Numbered from the stretch's first letter, positions 15,509 to 24,674 are shown. The stretch: DNA of 51,743 nt from GCA-2746795 sp964643965 (GCA_964643965.1 CAZXVH010000024.1:1-51743); one strand, 5' to 3'. Notes: generated by a model from the sequence alone, not told the origin. Numbers and translations are program-made.

Positions 15509-16409
15509 GAAAACTGTCCACCGCCTGCATCCCCAAAGCCAACGCCCCCAATACCCCAGCCTTATTCCCCAAACCCGGCGGCACAATGTAGCCGTCTATC
15601 TCCTGCAAAATGACCGGTGATTGTACGTAGCCGTTGAGATACGCAATCGTTTTTTGGCGCACCAGCGGAAACAACTGTGGCTGCTCCATCACCCCGCCGC
15701 CCAGGATAATGCGCTGCGGCGACAGGGTACAGATGAAGGTACGCAGCGCCAGCGCCAAATAATGCGCTTCCAAATCCCAGGCTGGATGGTCGGCGGGTAG
15801 TTCGTAGGCTGGTGTTTGCCAGCGGTCGCCGATGGCCGGGCCGGCCGCCATGCCTTCCAGACAGTCGCCGTGATAGGGGCAGCGGCCGGGGTAGGGGTCG
15901 TCCTCCCAATCGTGGGGCAGGCTGATGTGGCCCAGTTCCGGGTGGATGAGGCCGTGCACCAACCTGCCGTTGACCATCACGCCGCCGCCGATGCCGGTGC
16001 CGATGGTCAGGTAGATGAGATTGTCTACGTCTTGGGCGGCGCCCCAGCGGTGTTCGGCCAGGGCCGCGCCGTTGACGTCGGTGTCGAAGCCGATGGGGAC
16101 GGCGAATACTTCCTTTAACGTACCCACCACATCGGTATTGGCCCAATGGGGCTTGGGCGTGGTGGTGATACGGCCGTAAGTGGGGGATGCGGGGTTAGGG
16201 TCCAGCGGGCCAAAAGCGGCGATGCCGATAGACGTCAGCGGCCCATGTTTTGTTTCCGCTTCCTGGAAGTAGGCGATGGCTTTGCCCAGCGTTTCCGCCG
16301 GGGTGGTGGTGGGGAAGCGCACTTCGTGGCGCAGATCGTTTGGCCCTGTGCCCACGGCGCAGACGAATTTTGTGCCGCCGGCTTCGATGCCGCCAAATAA
16401 TGTTGTCAT
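15504..16409 (-). CDS. ROK-family fructokinase-type sugar kinase
   Basis: 301 residues from ATG 16409, placed 5 bases after a perfect GGAGG. MTTLFGGIEAGGTKFVCAVG holds the ROK phosphate-1 motif; catalytic D111 lies in FDTDVNGAA; GTGIGGGVMVNG is the phosphate-2 region; the structural zinc site is H161 ... C177, H180, C183 (HISLPHDW, RCPYHGDC). This set is typical of ROK fructokinases (fructose to fructose-6-phosphate), though mannose or glucose cannot be excluded. A small open frame lies 31 bases upstream on the same strand. The last codons and stop are formed by a heptamer repeat. Confidence 0.92.
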   Translation of the reverse strand: MTTLFGGIEAGGTKFVCAVGTGPNDLRHEVRFPTTTPAETLGKAIAYFQEAETKHGPLTSIGIAAFGPLDPNPASPTYGRITTTPKPHWANTDVVGTLKEVFAVPIGFDTDVNGAALAEHRWGAAQDVDNLIYLTIGTGIGGGVMVNGRLVHGLIHPELGHISLPHDWEDDPYPGRCPYHGDCLEGMAAGPAIGDRWQTPAYELPADHPAWDLEAHYLALALRTFICTLSPQRIILGGGVMEQPQLFPLVRQKTIAYLNGYVQSPVILQEIDGYIVPPGLGNKAGVLGALALGMQAVDSFR

Positions 16410-16440
16410 GAATTCCTCCGACTTGTCAGGGTGTGACCGT

Positions 16441-16593
16441 TTATGCTGGCGCCTTGCATTTTGTATCGACAAATTCAGGGTCAAGATCGATGCCTCCTCC
16501 CCATTTACTCGTATCAAAGGAGACCCGAACCTGTTGAAAATGTGCATACTCTCTTAACATCTGAAACACGCCAAAATCAAGGTAAGGTTTCAT
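16441..16593 (-). CDS. Small hypothetical protein (50 residues)
   Basis: ATG at 16593 follows GAGGTGAG two bases upstream, a strong but close ribosome site. The product starts MKPYLDFGVFQMLREYAHFQ, is soluble, acidic in the middle (FDTSKWGGGIDLDPE) and has one Cys near the end. It is not recognised. It stands 31 bases before the ROK kinase gene and would be its operon partner. Supporting points are the ribosome site and the position; the short length makes a chance frame possible. Confidence 0.45.
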   Translation of the reverse strand: MKPYLDFGVFQMLREYAHFQQVRVSFDTSKWGGGIDLDPEFVDTKCKAPA

Positions 16594-16842
16594 ATCTCAC
16601 CTCGTTTTTTAACCAAAGTGACTGTTGTGACTCTAATTGTACATCATACCACCTTCGGGTGGGTGGGTGGTAAAAGGTTGCTTCTTCCCTTCGGCGATGC
16701 TCAGGGCAGGCTGTTTCGCTCAGAATGACGCCGCTATTCATGGGGTTGTTGCTCGATTATTTTCTTAAAGTGTAACGGCGCATTTCGTAATGGCGGCCGT
16801 GATTTTAATCGCCGGGAAATTTTTGGGGATGATGAAAGGGGG

Positions 16843-19224
16843 TTACCACAGGGGCCAGAAGAGGGGCAGCAGGATCATGGCGGCGATGAAGAAGACCAGG
16901 GTTAGAGGCAGGCCGAATTTGAAATAATCGGAGAAGCGGTAGCCACCCGGACCCATGACCAGCATGTTGGCTGGCTGGCCGATGGGACTGAGGAAGCTGA
17001 CGGCCGCGACGACGATGGTCATCAGGCAGGTGGTGGGAGAGATGGCCAGTTCGGCGGCGGTGTTGAGGGCGATAGGGGCCATCAAGACTATGACGACGGC
17101 GCTGGGCATGATTTGCGAAGCGAGGTTGGTGAGCAAAAACAAGGCGGCTAAGATGGCCAGGATACCCAGGGGGGCAACGGCCGTTATCATCCCCTGTGCC
17201 AAATAATCAGCCGCCCCGCTCGTTTGCAGGGCAATGCCCAGGGGCAGCATACCGGCAATGAGAAAAACGACTTTCCACTGAATCTGGCGGTAGGCGTCAT
17301 CCATACTCAGGCAGCCGGTGATCACCATCAACAGCGCCCCCATGACGGCCGTAATGGTGATGGGCAACCAGTTCAAAATGACGGGCAGCAGCACCAGAGC
17401 CATGATAAGCAGGGCTGCGGACGCTTTACTGGTTTTCAGGTTGGGTTGATCCGCCGCTTCCAGTAAAATGAAATCAGGTTCGGCGGCCAGGATGGGGCGG
17501 GCGGCGCGAGGGCCAAAGAGCAGCAAACCATCGCCCAGGCGCAGGGGCATATCGGCCAGGTTGTGGCGGTAGGGGTGGCCGCTGCGCCAGATGGCGACCA
17601 CTGTCAGGCCAAACTTCTCGCGGAAATGGATGTCGCGCAAGGTTTTGCCCACCAGAGCCGTGTAAGGCGACAAGGTGGCCTGTACCAGGCCCACTTGCTC
17701 TGTTTCCAGGGTCGCTACAGCCACCGGAGTTTGTTCCAGTTCCAGCGTAGCCAACTGCGTAAGGGTGGCCAGATCGTCCGGCAACCCTTGCACCAACAGG
17801 GTATCGCCAGCCTGGAGTGTGTCATTGGTGGCAGACAGCGCTTCGATCTGTTCGTCGTGCAGCCGCCCCAACACGGTAAGGCCCATGACCTGCCCCAACT
17901 GGCTTTCGCGCAAGGTCTGGCCGACCAGGGAGGAGTCAGGCGGAACCTGCAAGATCAGGAGGTTTTCGCCCAACTGAGCAAATTCGGCCGTTTCAGTGGT
18001 AATTTGGGTGAAGTCGGGTTGGGCGGCCAGGTTGGCAATTTGCACAGGATTGCCCTGCACGATCAGTTTGTCGTGAACGTGCAGTTTTTCTTGGGCCTGC
18101 ACATGTAGATTTAGGACGCCATTGCGGCGCACAGCCAGGATATTGACGCCAAAGCGTCTGCGGAAATCGGCCTCTGCCAGGCTTTTTCCGGCCAGGATGG
18201 AACCGGGCATCAGGCTAAAAACGGCGCCTTCGACACGGTTCAGGACAGGCGTTTCTACCCCTGTTACCTGTCCCGACATAGCGGCCGGGGCTACATCTAA
18301 CTGGCGGTGACGCAGCCTGTCTACCTGCTCCCGCCGTCCGACGACCAACAACCTGTCGCCTGCCTGCAAAACGGCCGTTGATGAGGGCGCTAAGGTGGTC
18401 TGTCCGCCCCGAATAATGCCGATGACGTTAACGCCCAATACATCCCCCAGGCGACTTTGCGCCAATGTTTTGCCTGCCAGCGGGGAGTCAGCGGGCAGTT
18501 GGGCGGTGAACAGGCGCTCTGCCAGTTGAAACCGATCTCCGTTGGCCTGAGAAGAAGGGGGGGAAACGGCCGTTTCAGGCCATGTCGAAGAAGCCGTTTC
18601 TTTTTCCACATCTCGTTTGGGCAGCAAAAAACGGCCGAACAGAGCCATAAACAGCACCCCCAGCAGCATGAGCGGCCCGCCCACGCGGGTAAAGTCAAAC
18701 ATACCCAAAGCGCCAAATCCGGCTTCATCCAGGGCCTCGCTGACCAGGATATTGGGCGGGGTGCCGATGAGCGTCATTAAACCGCCGAGCAGGCAGGCAT
18801 AAGCCAGCGGCATGAGCAGGCGAGATGGGGGGATGTGGCGGCGACGGGCAATCGACATAACTACGGGCAGCATCAACGCCGCCACGCCTCCATTGTTCAT
18901 AAAAGCAGACAGCAAGGCGGCAGTGAGCATGATGACGATGAGCAAACGCAGTTCGTGGCGGCCGGCGACGCGCAGCACCTGGTCGCCAATGGCGTTGGCC
19001 ACGCCGGTAGCTGCCAGACCGCCGCTGATGATGAACATAGCCCAGACGGTGATGACGGCCGAATTGCTAAAGCCGGAAACGGCTTCGGCCGGCGTCACCA
19101 GCCCGGTGACGGCCAGGACAATCAGCACCAACAAGGCTACGACATCGGCCCGCAGCCATTCCGTGATGAACAAAACGGCCGCGACCACAACGATGATGAG
19201 GGTTAAAGCAATGGCTGAGGTCAT
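16843..19224 (-). CDS. SLC13/DASS-family anion transporter with four RCK_C domains
   Basis: 793 residues from ATG 19224, which overlaps the upstream stop as ATGA. The first about 200 residues carry membrane helices of the CitMHS/DASS type (MTSAIALTLIIVVVAAVLFI, AFMNNGGVAALMLPV). A cytoplasmic block follows with four TrkA-C (RCK_C) units near 232-300, 327-390, 411-478 and 506-575; each has the pattern SPLAGKTLAQSRLG ... LQAGDRLLVVG. Helices resume at about 600-793 with SQIMPSAVVIVLMAP and SPIGQPANMLVMGPGGY, the second substrate signature. Relatives such as SAC1-like proteins usually carry two RCK_C units. Likely imports sulfate or a dicarboxylate with Na+; substrate uncertain. Confidence 0.9.
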   Translation of the reverse strand: MTSAIALTLIIVVVAAVLFITEWLRADVVALLVLIVLAVTGLVTPAEAVSGFSNSAVITVWAMFIISGGLAATGVANAIGDQVLRVAGRHELRLLIVIMLTAALLSAFMNNGGVAALMLPVVMSIARRRHIPPSRLLMPLAYACLLGGLMTLIGTPPNILVSEALDEAGFGALGMFDFTRVGGPLMLLGVLFMALFGRFLLPKRDVEKETASSTWPETAVSPPSSQANGDRFQLAERLFTAQLPADSPLAGKTLAQSRLGDVLGVNVIGIIRGGQTTLAPSSTAVLQAGDRLLVVGRREQVDRLRHRQLDVAPAAMSGQVTGVETPVLNRVEGAVFSLMPGSILAGKSLAEADFRRRFGVNILAVRRNGVLNLHVQAQEKLHVHDKLIVQGNPVQIANLAAQPDFTQITTETAEFAQLGENLLILQVPPDSSLVGQTLRESQLGQVMGLTVLGRLHDEQIEALSATNDTLQAGDTLLVQGLPDDLATLTQLATLELEQTPVAVATLETEQVGLVQATLSPYTALVGKTLRDIHFREKFGLTVVAIWRSGHPYRHNLADMPLRLGDGLLLFGPRAARPILAAEPDFILLEAADQPNLKTSKASAALLIMALVLLPVILNWLPITITAVMGALLMVITGCLSMDDAYRQIQWKVVFLIAGMLPLGIALQTSGAADYLAQGMITAVAPLGILAILAALFLLTNLASQIMPSAVVIVLMAPIALNTAAELAISPTTCLMTIVVAAVSFLSPIGQPANMLVMGPGGYRFSDYFKFGLPLTLVFFIAAMILLPLFWPLW

Positions 19225-20648
19225 TTGTATGCCCACAGTTCCCATAAACTCAGCGCCGCCACATAGCCAAAACCGAGGGCGCAGGTGGCTAAAAAGAAGG
19301 TGGAACCCCAACTATTTTGAGAAATTGCCAGCAGCAGAGCGGCCACGGCGTACAAGGCCAGGAATAGTTCGGCGAGGATAATCCAATCAAAGGGGAGGTG
19401 ATACGGCCGTTTTCCTGCTGCCTGGTCGCCAATCTTGGGGGTGCGCACAAAGACATGCTCACGGCCCCATATGGCTTGTAAAATGGCGCGACTGTTACTT
19501 GGCGCCAGGCCAATGGCTATGATCAACAAGGTGGGGAAATGGCGCAGCCGCCGCAGCCAATCTGGGTAAAGCGTCTGCTGCGCCAGCACAAAGAGCAGCG
19601 GCTGCCCGATGGCGATGAGGGAAAAGGTGAATAAGGCGGCGGGGGGATGAAAACGGCCGTAAATGAGCGGAATTTGCAGCAGCAGCAGCAGTATCAGCAA
19701 TAAATGAGCGCCATATGCTGCCATGGTGATCAGCGCATACAAACGCGCCCTTAATGAGTGCTGCCGGTCTCGTAAAATCTGCCAACCAAACTTGGCGAGG
19801 CATTGAGTGGAGCCTTTGGCCCAACGCGCCTGTTGGCTTTTGTAGGCCGTCATGCTTGTAGGCAGTTCGGCCGGGGCGGTGACATCATTGAGAAAGCGAA
19901 ACTGCCACCCTTTGAGAATGGCGCGGGTGCTGAGGTCTAAATCTTCGCAGACGGTATCCGCCTGCCAGCCACCGGCGTCTTCCATACAAGTGCGCCGCCA
20001 GACGCCGCCAGCCCCATTGAATTTGGGGTACATGTTGGCCCGATGGCGCACCGTCTGCTCCATGGCAAAATGTTTATCCAGGGCGATGGCTTGAGCGGCC
20101 GTCAGCGGCGATTGGTCAGCATTCAGATGTCCCCACCGCGCCTGGATCATGCCCAATGATGGCTCGTTGACAAAATAGGGGATGGTTTTCTGCAAGAAAT
20201 CGGGCTGCGGCTCAAAATCGGCGTCAAAAATGGCGATAAACTCCCCCTGCGCCAGCGGCAGTGCGGCGCTTAAGGCCCCGGCTTTGTACCCTTGCCGGTT
20301 ATCCCGGTGCAGCAGATCAATACGCATCCCTTTCCTTTTATATGCCTCTACTATTTCTGTGGCGATGGCGGTGGTATCGTCGGTGGAGTCGTCGATGACC
20401 TGGATATGCAGCCGCTCAGGGGGGTAATTTTGCGAGGCGGCGGCGTTGATCAGCCGCGCCACCACGTATTTTTCATTGAAGATGGGCAGTTGGATGGTGA
20501 CAGGAGGCGGCTCGGCAAAGAGAGGGGGGCAGGGGGCATTGTCGTGGCGGTGACGCCAGTAAAGCCAGAGGGTAAACAAGCCTAAAAAGCCAAACAGGGA
20601 GAGAGTCGCCACTGTCAGGATGTAGAGTATTCCCAGAAATTCGATCAT
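19221..20648 (-). CDS. Membrane glycosyltransferase, GT2 family (cellulose-synthase-like)
   Basis: 475 residues. One N-terminal helix (about 4-31), a cytoplasmic GT-A domain with DDS (86-88), DAD (142-144), the acceptor-site CEDLD (234-238) and QQARWAKGS (272-280), then four or five C-terminal helices (about 300-475). This is the layout of processive or polyprenyl-linked GT2 enzymes making beta-glycans or glycolipids; no PilZ domain is present. Nucleotide-sugar donor and product are unknown. ATG 20648 overlaps the DUF951 stop (ATGA) and its own stop overlaps the next start, so the three genes are tightly coupled. Confidence 0.9.
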   Translation of the reverse strand: MIEFLGILYILTVATLSLFGFLGLFTLWLYWRHRHDNAPCPPLFAEPPPVTIQLPIFNEKYVVARLINAAASQNYPPERLHIQVIDDSTDDTTAIATEIVEAYKRKGMRIDLLHRDNRQGYKAGALSAALPLAQGEFIAIFDADFEPQPDFLQKTIPYFVNEPSLGMIQARWGHLNADQSPLTAAQAIALDKHFAMEQTVRHRANMYPKFNGAGGVWRRTCMEDAGGWQADTVCEDLDLSTRAILKGWQFRFLNDVTAPAELPTSMTAYKSQQARWAKGSTQCLAKFGWQILRDRQHSLRARLYALITMAAYGAHLLLILLLLLQIPLIYGRFHPPAALFTFSLIAIGQPLLFVLAQQTLYPDWLRRLRHFPTLLIIAIGLAPSNSRAILQAIWGREHVFVRTPKIGDQAAGKRPYHLPFDWIILAELFLALYAVAALLLAISQNSWGSTFFLATCALGFGYVAALSLWELWAYK

Positions 20649-20857
20649 TCTTCCGCATCGGCACGTTTTAAGATGGTTTTGAGGCGTTTGTTAAAGTCGC
20701 CGCGAGGCAGCATAACTTTGCGCTGGCATTGCTGGCAGACGAGGCCAATGTCTGCGCCCACGCGCACCACTTCCCAGTCTGTGCTGCCACAGGGGTGCTT
20801 TTTGCGTAAGCGAACGATGTCGCCCAGGTGGATTTCTACATATGCGTTCACAGCCAT
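20645..20857 (-). CDS. DUF951 family protein
   Basis: 70 residues, full length for DUF951. Diagnostic phrases are LGDIVRLRKKHPCGSTDWEVVRVGADIG, CQQCQRKVMLPR and the basic end FNKRLKTILKR. C23, C41 and C44 (with H21) could form a small zinc site. Function unknown; in Firmicutes it neighbours ychF and parB-type genes, here it heads a glycosyltransferase/transporter operon. No ribosome site precedes the ATG; instead a -10 TATAAT ends 7 bases upstream, which predicts a leaderless mRNA. Confidence 0.93.
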   Translation of the reverse strand: MAVNAYVEIHLGDIVRLRKKHPCGSTDWEVVRVGADIGLVCQQCQRKVMLPRGDFNKRLKTILKRADAEE

Positions 20858-20864
20858 GCGCGGA

Positions 20865-20892
20865 ATTATAGGCCAGCGGGCAAATGGGGCAA
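20865..20892 (-). promoter_or_regulatory. Promoter of the DUF951-GT2-transporter operon, leaderless
   Basis: On the minus strand TTGCCC (20892-20887) and a perfect TATAAT (20870-20865) are spaced by 16. The -10 ends 7 bases before the ATG at 20857, so transcription should begin at or next to the start codon. Confidence 0.65.
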
Positions 20893-20908
20893 CCTGGGCG
20901 CTCGACGA

Positions 20909-21006
20909 AAAACCTGACAGGCTTGCAAAAAGGAGTTGACGGTAAGGTTATTTTACATGGCAAAGCTTACTTCTTGACCAGATCACGTTGTAAACTTGCC
21001 AGGTTT
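20909..21006. repeat. Imperfect AACCTG...CAGGTT inverted repeat
   Basis: AAAACCTGACAGGCTTGC near 20909-20926 faces CTTGCCAGGTTTTGC near 20995-21009. The arms belong to the same family as 7451-7506 and 50138-50171 but with mismatches. It lies between the diverging DUF951 and M50 genes. Confidence 0.4.
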
Positions 21007-21127
21007 TGCTAACTTCTGAGGTTATTAAGGTGTGATGATTAACCTTGAAGTGACTTATTTCCCTATTCGCCGCCCCTGTGGAGGCAGGGTATACTCGATT
21101 ACCTTAAAACGAAACAGGCAGGTTCTT

Positions 21128-21778
21128 ATGTTTTTTAACCTCAATTTAGCCACTATCATCGCTCGCGCCCTGACATTGTTGGTGGCTTTTACCATTCATG
21201 AATTAGCCCATGCCGTCACTGCAGACCGCATGGGTGATCCCACGCCGCGCCACATGGGGCGTATTACCCTAAATCCGCTGAAACACCTGGATCCATTTGG
21301 CACGATTGTGCTGCTGATTTCCGGGTTTGGCTGGGCCAAGCCGGTGATGGTGAATCCCAATAATTTGAAGGGCAATCCGCGCACGGGCATGGCGATTGTG
21401 GCGGCGGCCGGACCGTTGTCTAATATTGTGATGGCGACTTTGGCGTCTGTACCTTTTTGGCTGGGCTTGGCTACCTTCTCGATTGTGAGCAGCAATGAGA
21501 TGATACCTTCGTTTGATTTTTTGCTGTCCCAATTTGTGTGGTTGAATGTGGTGTTGGCGCTGTTTAACCTGATTCCTATTCCGCCGTTGGATGGCTATAA
21601 GATTTTGATGGGTATTTTGCCGCCGGATATGACCTACCGGTTTCGGCCGTTGGAGCAGTATGGCTTTTTGATTTTGATGGCTGTTATCTTTATTTTGCCG
21701 ATGGTGGGCATTGATGTCTTGTATTACCTGGTATGGCTGCCATCAAGCATTATTACCACGACGCTGGTGGGGATATAA
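21128..21778 (+). CDS. Site-2-protease family (M50) membrane metalloprotease
   Basis: 216 residues from ATG 21128 (AGGCAGG upstream); the upstream extension of the frame lacks hydrophobic character. HELAH with H24, E25, H28 gives the zinc site inside helix 1, and D155 in NLIPIPPLDGYK gives the third ligand. Six membrane segments are predicted. This is the short M50 type without PDZ (as in the YwhC/YdiL-like group), which cuts within the membrane; targets unknown. The HD gene follows 6 bases after the stop. Confidence 0.92.
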   Translation: MFFNLNLATIIARALTLLVAFTIHELAHAVTADRMGDPTPRHMGRITLNPLKHLDPFGTIVLLISGFGWAKPVMVNPNNLKGNPRTGMAIVAAAGPLSNIVMATLASVPFWLGLATFSIVSSNEMIPSFDFLLSQFVWLNVVLALFNLIPIPPLDGYKILMGILPPDMTYRFRPLEQYGFLILMAVIFILPMVGIDVLYYLVWLPSSIITTTLVGI

Positions 21779-21784
21779 ACTGTT

Positions 21785-22300
21785 TTGTGGTACCGGGTGA
21801 AGCAGTTCTGGGAGGCGTTGGCTGCACCAGCGCTGGACGAAGCGCAGCTGGCGGAGATACAGACGCATCTGTCTGAAAATGAGTTTGCGCTTTTTTGCTG
21901 TTTTGATCGGGGGGAACAGTGGCACAGTTTTCAAGTGATGCGTACTTTAAAAGGAAGCGGGTATACGCAGCCGGATTTGTTGACGGCGGCGCTGCTGCAT
22001 GATGTGGGGAAGACGCGCCTGCCTTTATCGCTGTGGGGCCGGTCGTGGATTGTGTTGATGCAGAAGGCGTTTCCGGGCAAAACGGCCGTTTGGGGGCAAG
22101 GTTCCGGGCAGGGCTGGCAGCGGCCGTTTGTGGTCAAAGCGCAGCATCCGGCCTGGGGCGCAGAGATGGCCTCCGTGGCCGGCAGCCGTGAGTTAGTCGT
22201 CCGTTTGATTCGTCGTCATCAGGATGGGGTGAGGGAAACGGCCGTTACCGATGAAGATCACCTGCTGCGTTTGCTCCAATGGGCGGATAATCAGCATTAA
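21785..22300 (+). CDS. HD-domain protein
   Basis: 171 residues. Metal ligands H47 (QWHSFQVM), H72-D73 (LLHDVGKT) and a later Asp near DEDHLLRLLQWAD complete an HD phosphohydrolase site. The start shown is TTG at 21785, 6 bases after the M50 stop; a GTG four codons later is an alternative. The N-terminal FWEALAAPALDEAQLAEIQTHLS is typical of small HD proteins of Chloroflexota. Likely a nucleotide or cyclic-nucleotide phosphohydrolase; substrate unknown. Two ACGGCCGT palindromes lie in the gene. Confidence 0.85.
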   Translation: MWYRVKQFWEALAAPALDEAQLAEIQTHLSENEFALFCCFDRGEQWHSFQVMRTLKGSGYTQPDLLTAALLHDVGKTRLPLSLWGRSWIVLMQKAFPGKTAVWGQGSGQGWQRPFVVKAQHPAWGAEMASVAGSRELVVRLIRRHQDGVRETAVTDEDHLLRLLQWADNQH

Positions 22301-22406
22301 GCGCTACAAAAACAAGAAAACTATCCGTAGATTTCGCGGATGACGCAGCTTTTTCTCTGACTGCGGCCGATCAGCATCAGGTAAAACGAAGGATGGAAGA
22401 GGAAAC

Positions 22407-23372
22407 ATGAAAGCACAAAATATTTCTATTGTGGGGTTGGGGCGTTTGGGCGCATCTATTGGCCTGGCGGTGCAGCAATCCTCGCTGGATGTCAGGGTGG
22501 TGGGGCATGACCGCAACGCCGATGTGGCCCGCCTGGCGCTGAGTATGGGGGCCGTGACCAAACTGGAGATGGAGGTGCAGGCGTTGGCCGCCAAAGCGGA
22601 TATTTTGGTGCTGGCCGTGCCCTTTGTGGAATTAGAAGCGCTGCTGGCGGTCATCGGCGATCAGGTGCAAGGACATACGCTGGTTTTGGATTTAACGCCG
22701 CTCAAGGGGCCAAGCCTCAAGTTGGCTCAGAAATATTTGAAGCAGGGGCATTATGTGGGGGCTACGGCCGTTCTGTCGGCTGAGTGGTTGGTGGATGGGC
22801 GCAGCGAGTTGGAAGCGGCCAGCGGCGATGTCTTCAAAAACGGGGTATTTTGCCTGTCGCCATCACCCCAAGCAGACCCTAAAGCAGTGGAAACGGCCGT
22901 TACCTTTGGTCGGCTGTTGGGGGCAATACCTTACTTTGTTGATCCTATGGAATATGATGGCTTGCTGATCGGTGTGCAAACGGCGCCTGGTTTGCTGGCG
23001 ACGGCCCTTTTCCGCACCATCTCTCAAAGCACCGGCTGGCGCGACATGCTGCGTTTTGCCGGCGTCCCCTTTGCCATGAGTACGCAGCCGCTTGTGGGCG
23101 GGCAAGATGTGGCGAAGGAAGCCTTGTCGAACAAAATTGCCACACTCCGTTGGTTAGACGCTTTAACGGACGAACTGAAAGTGATGCGCCGCCTGGTGCA
23201 GGAAGGGGAAGAGGAGTTGTTAGCCGCCATGATGTCGGCGGCCTTTATGGATCGGGCAGCCTGGTTGGAACAGCGGGAAAAGAATAATTGGGAAGAAGTT
23301 GAAACGCCTGATATGGAGTCGTTTTCGCTGTCGTCTCATTTTTTGGGCAGTCTGGCTTCCCGCCGCAAATAA
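22407..23372 (+). CDS. Prephenate/arogenate dehydrogenase-like protein
   Basis: 321 residues. N-terminal Rossmann fold: ISIVGLGRLGASIGLAVQQS (GxGxxG) with D/R-containing VVGHDRNADVAR, which favours NADP or either cofactor; ADILVLAVPFVELEALLAVI and LVLDLTPLKGP match TyrA-type enzymes, as does the helical C-terminal dimer domain. Many true TyrA residues (catalytic His near HP(M/I)xG) are replaced here by LSAEWLVDG, so a divergent or different oxidoreductase is possible. Start ATG 22407 with AGAGGAA upstream. The GT4 gene follows after 6 bases. Confidence 0.78.
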   Translation: MKAQNISIVGLGRLGASIGLAVQQSSLDVRVVGHDRNADVARLALSMGAVTKLEMEVQALAAKADILVLAVPFVELEALLAVIGDQVQGHTLVLDLTPLKGPSLKLAQKYLKQGHYVGATAVLSAEWLVDGRSELEAASGDVFKNGVFCLSPSPQADPKAVETAVTFGRLLGAIPYFVDPMEYDGLLIGVQTAPGLLATALFRTISQSTGWRDMLRFAGVPFAMSTQPLVGGQDVAKEALSNKIATLRWLDALTDELKVMRRLVQEGEEELLAAMMSAAFMDRAAWLEQREKNNWEEVETPDMESFSLSSHFLGSLASRRK

Positions 23373-23378
23373 AGAAGA

Positions 23379-24674
23379 GTGAGTGGGTTGTCATTCGACC
23401 CCCAGCCAAGACTCACCCCTTTGTTTATGATGCAGCCAAACGATACCCGCCCCACAACGGCCGTTGCTGACGCCCGCAAACCGCGCCGTTTTCGTATTTT
23501 GATGGTAGCTCCCACTTCGTTCTTTAGCGATTATGGCGGGCATATCCGCATCCTGGAAGAGGCGTATGCTCTGCAAGCGTTAGGCCAGGAGTTGGCAATC
23601 GTGACCTATTATAAAGGAAGCGACATGCCTGGCCTGGACATTCGACGCACAGCCCCTTTACCGTACCGCACTGATTATGAAGTGGGTTCTTCGCGCCATA
23701 AACTGGCCTTTGATGCGTATTTGGCGGCTAAAGCGTTGCAGGTGGCCTGTCGCTACCGGCCGGATATTATTCATGGGCATATGCATGAAGGGGCCTTGAT
23801 CGGCGGAGTGTTGGCGAAGCTGCTGCGTGTGCCGCTGGTGTTTGATTTCCAGGGCAGTTTGACGGCGGAGATGGTGGATCATAACTTTTTGGATGAGAAC
23901 GGCCGTTTATATTCCCTCGCCCATCGGTTAGAAAAGCGCATCACCAACTGGTTTCCCGACGCTATTCTCACCAGTTCACACCGCGCCTGTGAGATATTAA
24001 ACGAGGAGTTTCATGTGCCGGTCGACCGCCTCCACGCCCTGCCAGATTGCGCCAATATGGAGCGTTTTGATCCCGGCAATTTTTCCCTGGAAGAAAAAGC
24101 GGCGTTGAAACAAAGGCTGGGCATCCCGCCAGACCGCCTTGTTATCGCCTACCTGGGCTTGCTCACCGATTATCAGGGCATTCCACATTTGCTGGAAACG
24201 GCCGTGCGTCTGAAAGCGGCCGGAGAAAACGTTCATTTTCTGTTAATGGGCTATCCAAACGTGGCCCATTATGAAACTATCTCCCAAAATCTGGGCATTC
24301 AGGACATTCTGACCTTTACCGGAAAAGTGGAATATCGTGACGCCCCTCTCTACCTATCATTAGGCGATATTGCCGTCGCCCCGAAAATGTCTAGCAGTGA
24401 AGGCAGCGGTAAAGTCCTCAACTACATGGCCCTGGCCCAGCCCATTGTCGCCTACGACTCCCCCGTCCACCGCGAATACCTGGCCGATTTAGGCGTCTAT
24501 GCCCCGGCGGGGGATGTGACGGCGTTTACGGCAGCGCTGCAACAACTCATCCATGATCCATCACAGCGCCAGAGGCGGGGGCAAAAGCTGCGCCAGCGGG
24601 CACGTCAGCAATACAGTTGGGAAATGGCCGGGCAGCACATCCTCGCCGTTTACAATGATTTGACAAGGGCATAA
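23379..24674 (+). CDS. Glycosyltransferase, GT4 family
   Basis: 431 residues with GTG 23379 as start, 6 bases after the previous stop; two ATGs at 23427 and 23430 are alternatives (415 or 414 residues). Neither has a clear ribosome site. The GT-B fold begins FRILMVAPTSFFSDYGGHIR (acceptor loop) and ends with the donor site: IAYLGLLTDYQGIPHLLETA, LLMGYPN, and SSEGSGKVLNYMALAQPIVAYD, where Glu of SEGSGK binds the nucleotide sugar. Acts in the cytoplasm or at the membrane on lipid or protein glycans; specificity unknown. Its stop codon overlaps the rpoB promoter. Confidence 0.88.
   Translation: MSGLSFDPQPRLTPLFMMQPNDTRPTTAVADARKPRRFRILMVAPTSFFSDYGGHIRILEEAYALQALGQELAIVTYYKGSDMPGLDIRRTAPLPYRTDYEVGSSRHKLAFDAYLAAKALQVACRYRPDIIHGHMHEGALIGGVLAKLLRVPLVFDFQGSLTAEMVDHNFLDENGRLYSLAHRLEKRITNWFPDAILTSSHRACEILNEEFHVPVDRLHALPDCANMERFDPGNFSLEEKAALKQRLGIPPDRLVIAYLGLLTDYQGIPHLLETAVRLKAAGENVHFLLMGYPNVAHYETISQNLGIQDILTFTGKVEYRDAPLYLSLGDIAVAPKMSSSEGSGKVLNYMALAQPIVAYDSPVHREYLADLGVYAPAGDVTAFTAALQQLIHDPSQRQRRGQKLRQRARQQYSWEMAGQHILAVYNDLTRA

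Noticed and set aside
16410..16547. N-terminal extension of the ROK kinase
   Set aside because: A perfect GGAGG lies 5 bases before the internal ATG at 16409, and ROK fructokinases begin at that position.
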